NCBI GenBank assembly: GCA_037951105.1
Contig: JBAMJV010001330.1
Coordinates: forward strand, 1-64,000
Length of the DNA stretch: 64,000 bases
Reading direction: 5' to 3'
Source: Echinarachnius parma
Taxonomy: Eukaryota; Echinodermata; Echinoidea; Clypeasteroida; Echinarachniidae
Below, in pieces: positions 24,559-36,535 of the stretch; within the stretch, counting starts at the first letter, position 1, and each line of letters opens with the position of its first letter. The notes under the pieces are model-generated. The model searched no databases. It worked only from the letters and a program-made list of their open reading frames with translations, and was not told where the DNA came from. The position numbers and the translations under genes were made by a program.

Positions 24559-24787
24559 TTAAGCCCTCTGCAGACAGAGCCGACTCGACCCGATCCGACT
24601 GGTTTCAATCAGGCTAGAGGTGGGCCAGGTCAGTCTGATCCGTTTCATCGTGTTGAATTGGCCCCAAATAGCATCCGACTGTCTCTCGACTGGCAAAATG
24701 TGTGTCGCGAGGCACTGAAAACTGCGCCGATCCGACTGAAAACCAGTCGGATCGGGTCGAGACAGCTCTGTCTGCAGAGGGCTTTAA
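24559..24787. mobile_element. TTAA-bounded element with ~50-bp inverted ends
   Basis: The left end TTAAGCCCTCTGCAGACAGA continues GCCGACTCGACCCGATCCG. The right end is its inverse, with only a few mismatches over about 50 bp. The arms are GC-richer than the surroundings. Confidence 0.85.
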
Positions 24788-25074
24788 ATCGGGGGCACAA
24801 AGTGCTCAGGACCCCTCTATCCTCTGCATCTAGTGTATAGGATGTGTCGCAGTGTCCACTTAATTTTCACAGCTGGGTCATAGAAGGGAGGAAAAGCCGC
24901 TGGAATTGAGCCCACATGTTATTGCCATTTGATGTAGGAAGACCCAATCTCATCACGCAATCGTCCCACTAACGTAGAGGAAGCCCGGTACTCTCAGCAC
25001 GTCAGTCGGTGTAGATGAGCCTCGGAGCTATCTCCTCGACCTTGCTTTATTTTAATATATTTTCTTGGAATAGC

Positions 25075-25236
25075 GAATTCAGACTTCCATCAACAGCAAA
25101 ATTTAGACCAACCTATAAAGTCACTATGTTGTGCATTGCATGTGTCTAAAGGTCCTACAAATGTTTAGACACATGTAATGCACAACATAGTGGCTTTGGT
25201 TGGTAAAAATGTTGCTGTTGGTGGAAGTCTGAATTC
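25075..25236. mobile_element. 162-bp near-perfect fold-back (long hairpin)
   Basis: The arm from GAATTCAGACTTCCA through GTCACTATGTTGTGCATT to GTGTCTAAA is repeated in inverse after a short spacer (GGTCCTACAAATG). Arms are ~73 bp. A transcript would form a long, slightly mismatched hairpin. No coding. Confidence 0.85.
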
Positions 25237-26469
25237 TTTGGATATTATAACTTTAGTTGCCAGCTGGGGTTATCTTGCTAAGAAATAAATGCTAACCGGG
25301 ATAACCATAGAACATGACAAAGAAACTTTGTGTTGCTCATGTTATTTTTATTTTGTTAGTAATATGATTCTTTATTTGATAGTGTAGATTTTTCCTGTAG
25401 CATTTCCTTCTTGCGCAAGGGAAAGGGATGTGTACAAATTGTACTCTACAGTAAATATATTGTAGGAAATTAATTCAATTGAGATGGAGGATTGAAAAGT
25501 TAAATAGTATATTTGTAACTTGGTGAATCAGGTCAATTTTCCCAAACTAAAATGGTGCTTCCCGATTGCGTAAGAGAACTGGATGTGGTTTCAAAAGAAG
25601 ATTGAGATAGAACATCCCATTCGAACAATCAGAGACAATATTTTACTTCAAATCTAATCAAAGATATCTAAAATTCAGTGTACAATGGGTTAATATATAA
25701 ACCTTCCCTTTGATTTAGCATGTAGATGTTTGTTGATATAATCATATTCCCTCTATACCCTCGTGTCCCACTTCTGTTATCATCTCTACACCCTTCAAAT
25801 TAATTTTGGTAATAAAAGCCTCTTCAGCATCCTGTTATTATTTTTTTTGAAATGTCAACAAGTTTTCCAGAGGGATATAACTTTCTTGAGTTTTAATCGA
25901 GAGCGCCTCTTGAGAAAGGTTCTTGACAGACTTATTATTGGTCGTACAATAGGAAATACTAAACTTGTGATGAATATTTCATAGAGGTCATTTTCATGGT
26001 TGCATGCTTCCACCTACGATATTGTATCGCCAAAACAGGGTGAAGTGGGAAATCTAATGCTGGCTGAATATTTTTTTGTTTGAGGATGCATCCTCGATGG
26101 TCAGTTTCTGATTTGGCAATACTTCACTACACAAGAGGGTGCTTAGAAATGCAACATGCATTGAATTCCTTTTATGAAGTTAATATTTTAACCTATTGAT
26201 GGCTGACTCTTAGATATCTTGGGCAAGCGGTGTATACCAACATAAAAATTAGCTAAAAGAGGTTAAATATTGCTTTGTGGGCTGATATTATCCTTTATCT
26301 TCTTTAATACAAATCATAAGATGTTCTTGATTTTGTTTTGATCGGGTCAAATCTTTGTAGGCCAAAGAGACATGTTTTTGAGGTTGAAAAATAGAACACC
26401 TATAAATCCATGGACTGGGTTGTGAGTAGTGTTCAAGGAATGTTATGGGGATGGAGGAAATAGATGCTG

Positions 26470-26700
26470 TTGTGGTGAGGGGATTGGGGGGGGGGGGGGC
26501 AGCAAGGGGATGGTGTAAGTGCCCGCCCTTCAATTGCCCGGATTCTTACCTCCCCCGTCCTGCCACCACCTCTTGGTGACGACAACAGAAATAAAGAAAT
26601 TTACTATACCATATTAATTTTTGGTTCCCAGCACCCCCCTCTTTCATGAGAAAGAATACCTCTCTTTGTGCCCCCCCCCCCATGTTGGTTGACTGGCTGC
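26470..26700. repeat. C/G-tract-rich repeat debris
   Basis: A poly(G) tract near 26486-26500 and poly(C) near 26671-26684, followed by GGCTGCGCCCCTTCTAGACACTG, which resembles the right end of the element at 34424-34637. Confidence 0.4.
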
Positions 26701-26719
26701 GCCCCTTCTAGACACTGAT

Positions 26720-27310
26720 TGATGCAGTGTTTAGCGGGGGTCAACATTGCTGGATGCATGGACAAGATGGGCATTCATCATCAAATGCAATGCTTGAATT
26801 AACCCATGCAGGGCTGATCCTCCAAAATATATTCTCTACTGTACCTCAAAAATGCCATCTCATATATTTACGACCAATACATGTTTCGTTTATTTTAGAT
26901 GTATTTTGTTGTTTTAAAGTTATTTCCTTCATAATAGACTAAATCGTAGTGTAAACAAAACAATATTTCAGTTCACCAACTGCTTTGTTTTGTATTTTAC
27001 ATGTTTTTTGTTGTTGTATGTATCAATAAACTAAACTATATATGGAGAATGAAAGCTATACCAAAGCAAATGGCTGGGTACATCTAGACAAGACATTCAT
27101 ATTAAAGCATGGAATAACTTAACCCATTCAGCACTGGTCCCTCCAAATCGTGTTTCTCTCTTTGGTGAATGCATGTTATACTAAAAACAAATGGCTGGAT
27201 GAATAGAAAAGACAGTCAAACAACATCAAATGAAACGATTGACTTTATTTTAATAACCCATTCAGGACTGGTCCAAAAAATATGCTCATCATGGCGAATG
27301 CCTGAAGCAA
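26720..27310. repeat. Diverged repeats carrying TTAACCCATTCAGGACTGGTCC ends
   Basis: AACCCATTCAG(C/G)ACTGGTCC at 27121 and 27256, plus a weaker copy at 26798, lie within ~120-bp units that also share AAATGGCTGG and a GTGAATGC segment. Confidence 0.55.
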
Positions 27311-28890
27311 ATAGTCTTTGAACTGGTTAAATTTGAGAAGGAAATCAAATATCTTTCATAAACTTCACGATAAACTCCAAAGATTTAAAACACTTTTGTC
27401 ATCTAAAGAAGATGTGAGATGCTACATGTATGTAAACTGGGATGAACTCCTGTCTGTCATGATCACAAAAATTTGGAGATTTGGAAATGTATATTTTATA
27501 TGGGGTTTAGTAGGGTCCATGTTTTTACAAATATTAATACATGTATGCAGCATGCACTGTCAAGACTTATTCACATTTCCTTGAATTTCGGAACCCAACC
27601 TTTTCTGGATTTCATTATATTGTGCTCTCTTAGTTTTAGATAAAAGATTGAAAAATGTATCTAAAAATAAATTGATTTACTCATGCGAGGTTTGGGGACA
27701 CAATGGCTATGATTCAATAGATACCATCTGCTGCATTGCCAATTTAGTGCCAATATGTTGCAGATGTCTCGGAACCCCTTTTGTCAGTGCATGTTATTTA
27801 AAACAACATGGAAACAAAACCAGATGCAGGCATGACTGAATTGGTGAATGCAAGTCAGAAAAAATGTACACATGGAATATTAGAGTAAATATCCATATAA
27901 CACACTGCCAATATTATATCATTTGAATGTTTATTATGTAGAGCAAAGTTTAACATAAATGTGTTTCCGTACATGACATATGATTGGGGTGAATGGAATG
28001 ATATTATGATTAGTATTTCCAGAAAAAACAGAAATGTATTAAAGGAAATATGTTCAGATTAATACTGCGATTGTCTGAAACAATTGAAAGATGAAAAAGG
28101 AATGAAATATGAACAATTTTAATAGAAATTACTTATGAAAGAAGAATATGTTGTCTGATAGAAAATGCACATGTACTATCCATCCATACCTTTAAATATT
28201 AGAATATAAATGAACTCGTCAGAATTTTATTGGTGCAATTTACGTCAGCAAAAGAAGGATTTTGGAAAAGCACTGTTAAATGTAGATAGTAGAGAGTATA
28301 CTGTAGGGCACACTCGGTTTAGATATCAAGATGTTTTTGTAATTAGCAACCCACCAATTCCGGACCCTCGTTTTTTCGTCCCCCAAACGTGCGGGTGACC
28401 TTAAACGGAGACGAATTGGACCCAAATTGGTCCTTTGTTCGCTACCAATTTGCGCTTTATATGTCATCAATTCACGCATGAGAGTACAGGGGAATTAAGC
28501 CGTAGCGCGATTGTCTGTTTTTGCCATGTCTGCGTGCGGTCATGCACAAATACAATGAATTGGCTACCGGTGCATTTAATTACGGCTGCAGCTTTCATGG
28601 TGAAGACAAAGACTGTGGTTTCCCCTATATTTTATGCCGATTCCGATTCGAAGGAATTGCTTTTGATTTGTTGACATCCCAATGTTTGATGAATATTTAA
28701 GTGCCATATCGATGTCCAATCTTTGCCACTGAATTGTGCATGTGCGTTGCCCTCATCAAAATAACTCAATCAGCAACCGAAACAGATTTACCCTCTGTAG
28801 AGAGCACCAACCCTAACTCATTAGATGTTCAAAGTTTCCAAAACATGCACCATATCCTAAGAGTAATAGTGAAAGCTCAAACCTGAATAG
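27311..28890. other. No gene seen; unique sequence
   Basis: Open frames here are short, without splice-site support or recognisable domains. 28480-28670 is a little richer in GC and CpG than its surroundings and free of obvious repeats. Confidence 0.45.
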
Positions 28891-28891
28891 G

Positions 28892-29459
28892 TTAAAGGGG
28901 TATTCCGGGCCTGAAAAAAACATTCGTTATTTGAATAAGCAGAATAAGAGGCATAATTGGTGAAAATTTGATCAAAATCGGACAAGAAACACGGGAGTTA
29001 TACCTATTTGAACATCATGTAGTAATGAGCGATCGTTTAAAAATTGCCGCCATATGCGACATCATTGACGAGCAACTCGCCATGGCTTTAGTACATGAAA
29101 TTACACTTATTTCTCATTTTCGTTGCTAAAAACTAATTTTTCTCTGCTTGTTTTCACGAATTCATAGAAGAATATCGATGGGCCAACCTCTTTGGAATTT
29201 GTAAGCTCATAAATTTGTTTTGTTATGAAGAAAATTTAAATTTTGTAAAATGTCCATGTAGAAGTCAAAATGGCTGCAGCTCGCAAGTGACGTCACGAAC
29301 GATAGCAATTGCGAACGATACTAAAAATCGGAGCAAAGTTCATCCTGTCGTAACTTTTTTTTTGCTCTACCGTTTTGGCTCAGATTTTCGATCAAGATTC
29401 TTCATATTCACTTCATTTTATAGTAAACATCACATTTCTGGGGTGGAATTTCCCTTTAA
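28892..29459. mobile_element. TTAA-bounded inverted-repeat element, 568 bp
   Basis: The left end TTAAAGGGGTATTCC and the reverse of the right end, TTAAAGGGAAATTCC, match at 12 of 15. The left TTAA is also the end of an apparent mini-element (AAACCTGAATAGGTTAA), so this copy may have inserted there. Interior has no transposase. Confidence 0.65.
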
Positions 29460-29480
29460 GCACATCATTGCTGTGGTTTC

Positions 29481-29560
29481 TTAACCCGTCCCATACGAGT
29501 GTCTGAAATCTGCATAGACTTTGTACACAACCCACTCGGTTCCCGTTGTCAAGGGGTTAA
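29481..29560 (-). mobile_element. 80-bp TTAA-bounded mini-element
   Basis: Exactly 80 bp, TTAACCCGTCCC to CAAGGGGTTAA. The reverse strand aligns without gaps to 1147-1226 and 33400-33479 (shared GTACAAAGT-CTAT and GGGACGGGTTAA-type ends). Confidence 0.75.
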
Positions 29561-29596
29561 ATATATGTCAATGTAGCTAGTTTGAGGGTTTTACCA

Positions 29597-29939
29597 TTAA
29601 CCTATTCAAGACTATTTTAATTTGGGTACATACATGTACATGTACTTTCCATAGTCCATAGCCTGATTACTTTAAGCAGTGCTAGAAATTAACATTTTTT
29701 CCTTGTGGCCCAGTGTCGGGCAAGTAAAAACAAGATTTGTTGACTTCTAGTAGCCCGAAACCTAAATCTAAAAATCTAAAAACATATCAAATTCTGTTAC
29801 ATTTTACTAGCCCGATCGGGCCAGTAGAATTTAGTATCAATGAAATTTGGTGGCCCGAAGCTAATTTTTAGTGGCCCCGGGCCAGCGAGCCTATGCTAAT
29901 TTTGAGCACTGCTTTTAGGACCAGTCCTGAATGGATTAA
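29597..29939. mobile_element. TTAACC mini-element split by a nested insertion
   Basis: The left part begins TTAACCTATTCAAGAC. The right part ends GGACCAGTCCTGAATGGATTAA. Removing the 29677-29911 insert and one target copy leaves about 100 bp, the size of related copies elsewhere. Confidence 0.65.
29677..29911. mobile_element. hAT-like non-autonomous element, 235 bp, nested
   Basis: Ends CAGTGCTAGAAATTA and, in reverse, CAGTGCTCAAAATTA. Flanks ACTTTAAG and CTTTTAGG look like a worn 8-bp target duplication. CAGTG ends and 8-bp duplications are typical of the hAT superfamily. Interior repeats AGCCCG/GGCCCG; no transposase. Confidence 0.65.
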
Positions 29940-30344
29940 GGCATGATTATAAATATGATATTAAGGGAAGTATGTTGTCAAAGGGGCCATGGAATTACAA
30001 TTACTCTGATACCATTTCTTCATGAACAAATCATCAAATAATTATTCTGTTTTCTTAAAAATCTAAAATACCGCTTTTCTGTGAACATTGATGTGTCAAA
30101 CTTCCACCCCTTATCCTCATTAAATGCTGGGTATAATCAGCACTGCGCCAGTGGCGGGGGAAATCTAATTAGCGAGGAGTGAATGCTCGAGTGGTTTGAA
30201 TCAAGACTGAGCATCTGAAGTCTTGCATTTGTCTCCAACTTGCTAATTAACAAGCACAGAGGGAGACATTTGCATAAACTTTAACCCATTGAACCCAGTT
30301 TGATTTTTGTATAACATATTTAAAGGGCATCAAGCGTGGGGATG

Positions 30345-30455
30345 CTACATAGCGGGTCGCCATTTTGAACTGGGTTAGTTTGCGCGCACCGCATGACACT
30401 GAGCTAACGTGCATTACGCACCGTGTGCAACGCGTATGCAAGATGGCGCCGCGCA
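30345..30455. repeat. Solo arm of the 21.4-kb palindromic family
   Basis: GTTAGTTTGCGCGCACCGCATGA through GCAAGATGGCGCCGCGCATC corresponds to the right arm of 21429-21692 at ~75% by eye. The short open frame covering it is therefore repeat-derived. Confidence 0.55.
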
Positions 30456-31599
30456 TCTCATTTGACGAATCTGAACTACCTTTAACCCTACAGGAACCAG
30501 GTGGCTACAAAGTCTATTTCGAAGAAAACATGAACAAAAGTTTGAAGCCATTGTTTTTTTTAAATGTTGATATGACTCATAATTTCCAAAGTCCACAGTT
30601 TGCCACATCTAATCTTTAGTCATCTATTAGTGGTTTAGTTTAACCCATTTAAGACTACTTGATGTTGCTATAATATGCATCTTCCATGTATGTTCAGGAT
30701 AAGTTCTAATGGGGTTTTTATAACGGTTGGGGTTTGCTTTTTTATCATCAGTACACAAACGTGTCATTTGATCATTTTCTAATACATAAATATCTACGGT
30801 TGCATACCTTATATCAGCAAAAAAATAAGGTCTTGTTTACATTGGTTTGGCTAATAACCTCAAATTCAAAGAATCTGTTTGTACAAAACATTTTCTGACA
30901 AAGGATGTGGTCCAATAAATTTCCTGTGATTCTTTTCAAATAGCAAATGCGAAATATTGAGAACAATACATTTGTTCAACTAGATAACAATATGACCTAT
31001 GAAATGAACCTGAACACAAATTCAAAATCAACAAATGAATTAAAAGGCAAAATAGAATATCTGTTAGATATGACCCATTTAGTGAACCTTAATATGAATA
31101 CAAAATAAATAATCAAAGGCAAATTTGGGGGGGAAAAAACGCCGTTTTCATTTTGATAAAATCAATCTACATTAGTCATGCCTGGATAAAACAATGAACA
31201 CACAGATGTTGACATCACACACTAAGTCAGGCATTCACTTTGGATTCAACGACAAAGCGGTAGAAGGTATTAATCACCATTAGTGCAGGCAGCTGTTGTT
31301 AGCGTTTGTTGTCATTCCTTTTGTCTGTTGCATACTTTTCGTATTCATAGGCATTCCTTTGTTTATCACAAATTGATTTTTTGCATTGTACTGCATCTTT
31401 TTAATTCATTAATATTTCCTACACATTTTTATCATTAAGAAGTTAAGAAGTTGTAAGTACAATAGATAGAGAAGGAAATAAGTCAAATAGATAAAGAAAT
31501 AGAGAAGCAAAATAAATAGAGAAGTTAAGTTCCTTTAAAAAAGAAACAAATATTTGTTTAATTTGTTATTTGGCAGACCTGGGATTAGAAATTTAGAAG

Positions 31600-32020
31600 T
31601 AAAGTTAATTTGATATATTGAAATTCAACGGCCCCAATTGACTTCTGTAGATAGATAATAACATTTTAAATTTGATTAGGAAGTTGGGTAGCTTCCCCAA
31701 AGAAGTCCCAGTATTCCACTATTAGTTTACATCCTTGAATCTCCTTGATAAGGAAGTAAAATCAAATTTCATGAAGTGAAATATAAACCCTCAAAATGTG
31801 TACTTGAATTGGGAAGTCGAAACAAAAAAAAAACGCCCCAAAAGATGTCTGTAGAGAGATAATAACGTTTGAAATTGGATTACGAAGTTAGATAGCTCTC
31901 CCAGAAAAGTCCCAGTTTTTGTTAATTTTGTAGAAAACATTACATAAGGAAGTGAAATTAAATTTCATAAAGTGAAATATAAACCCTCCAAATATGTATT
32001 TGGATCAGGAAAGGTTGGGA
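31600..32020. repeat. Tandem duplication, period ~204 bp
   Basis: CTGTAGATAGATAATAAC at 31645 recurs as CTGTAGAGAGATAATAAC at 31849. GTGAAATATAAACCCTC also occurs in both. Confidence 0.8.
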
Positions 32021-32289
32021 ACAAAGTAAAAGGAAATTTAATCCTGTGAGATATGAATCTCTCTGAACACAGTGTGAATCTCCCAATTGTTTATTGACGT
32101 TTTAAGACCTTGGCATTAAGAGCCTGTTTGATTCAATTATCTGTCCCACCTAGGAGCTATTACCGTCATGATCCAATTAAAAGCGCTGACCGCACATAGG
32201 GAGAGGAATTAAGAAGTCAGTTGGGAGGGGGTGCCTAATACCCCCTGCAGGTAGATAATGGTGTCTTTAAAGTACCTGCCAGCAAGTCT

Positions 32290-32614
32290 TTAAAGGGATC
32301 TAGTAACATTGTTCAAATCCACAAAATTAATTAGAATTTTAGCGATTCTCACCAACACAGTTGTATTCTTGTTTCAATACAAGCATGGAACAGGTTTCAG
32401 TTTTTCAAAATTCACTTTTGTTATAAAGATATCTGTGATGGAAGTGTTTGGATTGGGGCATTCTCCATGGGAGAAGTTCAACTGTGAATAAAGTTAGTTG
32501 TTTGCTTATTACTCTGTCACTCAGTGGACATATCAGATCAAAGAAATACACTTTGTATCAACCCTTTGTCAGTTATTGCACATGTATGTCAACAATGTTA
32601 CTAGATCCCTTTAA
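32290..32614. mobile_element. TTAA-bounded element, AGGGATC family (325 bp)
   Basis: Ends TTAA-AGGGATCTAGTAACATT with a perfect inverse at the right. A longer relative of 23917-24141. Probable piggyBac-like non-autonomous element. Confidence 0.85.
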
Positions 32615-33247
32615 AGTGCCTACCATCAAGCAACGGAGCCGCCATAGCTGGCCTGTTTCTACAGCTGTCTTGCCTCAACAAAGAGCAGCATTAACCCATT
32701 CAGGAGCAACTTGAAGTTTAACACACATTACCAGTAGGATTCAGCTAGGTATATTTTAACCACAGTCCATGATGGGTTAGGTAGGAAGTATATTATCAAG
32801 AATATTTGTAACATAATTTTTCTTTTTTCTTTAAATATGGAAGTAATGGTTAAGCATGCAATGCCAAATAATTTATTAGGTTTATAATGATTAGGAGCAT
32901 GGCTTCAACCCTATTTTAGGTCATTCTATTTTGATTAAGACTTTTGTATCATTAGAATTTATTTAATATCCACATTTTTAACAACATGTAATATAAATAA
33001 TATCAAAAGTAAATTATCTGAACATTTCATGAAGGCAAAATAAAGCCAGATATTGTAGTATAACCAACATTAATTCAGCCCCATCCTTAGTGAGTAACTG
33101 TTTTAGTGCTAACCCAAATGCTTTCTTCGAAGCTGCGCAGTAGGAATAAGTGATGATGACTTGATTTCTCCCACTTTCCTTGGCCTTTCTCCTGATTTCA
33201 TCAATTAAGAGGTAAAGCTGTAATGACGGTCTGCGATACTCTGAAAG

Positions 33248-33570
33248 GTTAAGTGCCCTTATTGGCTCATTACGCCACTAGTGGCTTAGTCAACATTTCA
33301 AGAAGCATTCATCACTTTTAGTTAACTGATGAGCGAAAATTCAAAGTGATATTCGCTTACTCATTTCACTGACTTTGTACACAGTTATGCTTTGAGAGGT
33401 TAGCCCCTAGCCTACGGGTACCGGGTGGGCTATGAACAAAGTCTATGGGGATTTTAGAATCTCGAAGGGAAGGGATTAAATGCCCTCATTGGCTCAAAAC
33501 GCAACCACTAGTGGGTTAGTCAACATTTCAAGAAGCATTCATCACTTTAAGTAACTGGCTGAAAATTGGT
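33248..33570. repeat. Direct duplication (period ~227 bp) flanking an 80-bp mini-element
   Basis: GTCAACATTTCAAGAAGCATTCATCACTTT-type sequence with CTCATTGGCTCA and CACTAGTGG occurs at ~33250-33350 and ~33478-33570. Both copies start directly after a TTAA. The mini-element at 33400-33479 lies between them. Confidence 0.75.
33400..33479 (+). mobile_element. 80-bp TTAA-bounded mini-element
   Basis: Exactly 80 bp, TTAGCCCCTAGCC to GGGAAGGGATTAA. Gap-free alignment to 1147-1226; ACAAAGTCTATGGGGATTTT is the best conserved interior. Confidence 0.75.
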
Positions 33571-33658
33571 TCTGCTCTCCAAGAAAAATATTTATAAACA
33601 ACTTCTTTTTTTTTTACTCTCACTTAAGAGCCTACGAATATTAATCTGATTGATACTG

Positions 33659-33856
33659 CAGTAAAAACCTGTGTATAAATGGAATGCTCAAGAGAAACAA
33701 GAAAAGTGGCCACTGTAGACAGGTGACCTCTGTAGACAGGTGACCTCTGTAGACAGGTTCCATAACATTGGATTTCTTTGTACTGCTTACTTTGTTGTGA
33801 CCACAATAGGCAGGTTGGCTGCTATAGACAGGAGACTGCTAGGATAGGTTTTCCTG
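33659..33856 (-). mobile_element. CAGTCAAACC-family element, worn copy
   Basis: Reverse-strand relative of 61910-62062. Left CAGTAAAAACCTGTGTATA, right AGGTTTTCCTGTA. Interior holds three direct copies of GACCTCTGTAGACAGGT-like 18-mers. Confidence 0.6.
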
Positions 33857-34423
33857 TATTTGATTCTGTTATAAACACTCCCAACCTGATATATCTTGAT
33901 TTTCACCTTCAACTGAGTTAAGACAGAAATCACTTTGACTTTATTTGCAACTGTAGCGATATGAGTATAAAATGTGTTTATTACTGGAGCGCTCAAGTAA
34001 TTGAATTGTACATGGGTATTTAGCACCAATTTAGAACAATTTGGAAGTCATTTTGCAAAATGAATAACTATGGTATGTCCACATCTACATTAGATGAGTA
34101 GTGTTAAAACAGAAATTATGATGCCTTTTTTCACTGTTTCTTTTATCATAATGTTATTATTCTTCAAAAAGATCCCCTTTCCTTGCAAAATATTTGACGA
34201 AAGGTTACTTTAGATCATTCAATACAGAGAAAATATCTTCTAGTCAATTCACATCTTCGGTAGTGGAGTATAAGGCAGTGACATGGTTCAAATATCAGAA
34301 AGATAATCGCCTTTTCTTTCCTTTTCTCTGAAATAAATATGTACAGCATAATATATTCTGTTATCAATTGCTCAAAATGAATTTTATGTTACAACACTTC
34401 CTCTGTCACCCCATGTAGGCCCT

Positions 34424-34637
34424 CAGTGGTGTAGCTACCCAGGGGGAGGGGGGAGGGGGCAGGTGGAGGCGCCCAACCCCCCCCCCCCCCCCCCAGTAGT
34501 TTGAAAATACAATAAACAAAATTTTAAAGGGAAATGTCCTTTAAATTATAACTAATACAAAGAGTGTGGCCCATCATTATGTGCGTGTCACCCCCCCCCC
34601 CCCCCCCCCCCCCGAGTCCAACTTTGCTACGCCCCTG
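34424..34637. mobile_element. hAT-like non-autonomous element with poly(C), 214 bp
   Basis: Ends CAGTGGTGTAGC and, in reverse, CAGGGGCGTAGC. Flanked by TAGGCCCT and CAGGCCCT, an 8-bp target duplication with one change. Contains poly(C) tracts near 34480-34495 and at 34591-34613. Confidence 0.8.
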
Positions 34638-36359
34638 CAGGCCCTACACTCTGACATTTGTTATACCCTCCAGGGATTTGAACAGAAATCAAGAGAAAAA
34701 TCAGGTTCACGAATGAGGGCTGATGGGTAATTAATCAAGGTAGGCATCAATATAGAATGAACCAGGTGAGGTCGCCCATTCTATTTAGTCAACTCTTTTT
34801 CTTTTTATTATTGTTCCAATTCCCCAATTTGGCCACAAAAGGTTCCAGGTAAGCTGGCCGATTGTGTTAACCTATGGAATGAAAATTGACTGTAGTGTTA
34901 CATGTACAGTATTATCCATGCACTACAGTTTAGGTATTGTAAGAATCGGTCCTGAATGGGTTGAGATTATGTTTTTATTTTGTTCCGATACCTCAATTTA
35001 GCCATGAATGGTGTTGAATGATTGGTTTCAATATTCTGGAAGGGAATTATTTCTTTGATTGTGTCATATGGAATCAGAGCAGTAATTGGGCTACTTATTT
35101 TGTAGATATTTCAGACATATTTGGTTCTAATGCAAAGGGATGTTCACCTTAGCCTGTACAGATGTTTGTGTACATATCTGACATATATGAGTGGGTTTAA
35201 ACGCATTATATTATTTCTTATTTGTGTCCTGTTTTTCCCCTAAAGTGAGAAATATTTTATTCAGTCACAACAATTGAAGAAAAAAATATATATTTGTATT
35301 TGATACTACTACATAATAAAACTGGTATGAAAGTATATATAAATAGATGTATTGAAATTATTTTCTTTACATACCTTAGAAAATCAAAAAAGTCTCCTGC
35401 TCCATACTTTTTTTTCTTTTTTTAAAGAAAATATGTCCAGTCATTTGTTTATTTTATAAACATGTTTAGTCTTATTTTTATTATATCAATGTCAGCCTTT
35501 CATTTTTTATTGATCCAGCAAAGAAAACTAAAAAAGAGTTTCTCATTTAATGTATTTAGCTATATGAGTCATGGCCAGCTCACGTTATGTGTTTCAATAC
35601 CCCGTGATTACTCCACTGGCAGTGTCGTATAGCGAGATGAAACATAACGAGAATGTGTTTCATTTCCAGCGTGGGCTCGATCGCCAAATTACACTCCGGG
35701 ATCCCTCGAAGCAATATCCTCTCCGATCATATGCCATTTAACCCATTTCTTCTCAGATACTATCATTCTTAAAGAGACGTACAGTATATATCATAAATCA
35801 GAGTATTGTAGGGAATGGGTTCAAATATTCTTTTCTGCACTGGTCTTGCTCAAGTCATGAAGACATATACACAATCACGGTGTCTGCATTTCATGACGAC
35901 ATTAAAATATTTGAAGAGAAAAATTTCCTTTCGGGCTTGATCGTGTCAAGGAAACATACGCGTAGCTTTATATAATCTCAGCATTTCATAAAAGCCTTTA
36001 GAAGCATGTATATTCAGGGGAAAGAAAGAAGCGTGCTGCAGATAATCTAACTAGAGAGCATGCTGGCAATAGAAAGGACTGTAACGACTCGTGTCTGCAA
36101 TGATACTAACAAAAAGGGACGCATTTTGTTGGCTGGCACCGATGAATGGTAGATTTTTTTTTTTGCTTTGTCCACTGGAGTGCGTTGGAAATGAAAAGGC
36201 ATTTTCCCTTTTGATTCATACCTGGCTGAAATGTGAGGGAATATGGAAGAGGTTATAATTAGAAGTAAGAGACACACGCACTCCAATTCACGGAGAAAAT
36301 AACATACCAAAGACACATGCACAGAGAGAAAGAAATAAGAAAATACTTCACACATTTAC

Positions 36360-36535
36360 GCACACATACAAACAAACAAATGCACAAATACACACACACA
36401 CACACACACACATATTCCTAGACAGAGATGGAGATAAATTTATTCACATACACTTATAAGATACAGGTACACAATCAATACATACATGAACACAACACAA
36501 CACTGATACAAACGCACACAAAAAGAGAAAAGATA
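36360..36535. repeat. CA-rich microsatellite region
   Basis: About ten CA units near 36391-36411, followed by irregular ACACAA/CATACA sequence. Open frames here are composition artefacts. Confidence 0.8.

Noticed and set aside
35690..35780. Open stretch after TTTCATTTCCAG (VGSIAKLHSGIPRS...)
   Set aside because: A fair acceptor, but the peptide does not resemble any plexin segment and the frame runs into a TTAACCC mini-element. Not supported as an exon.
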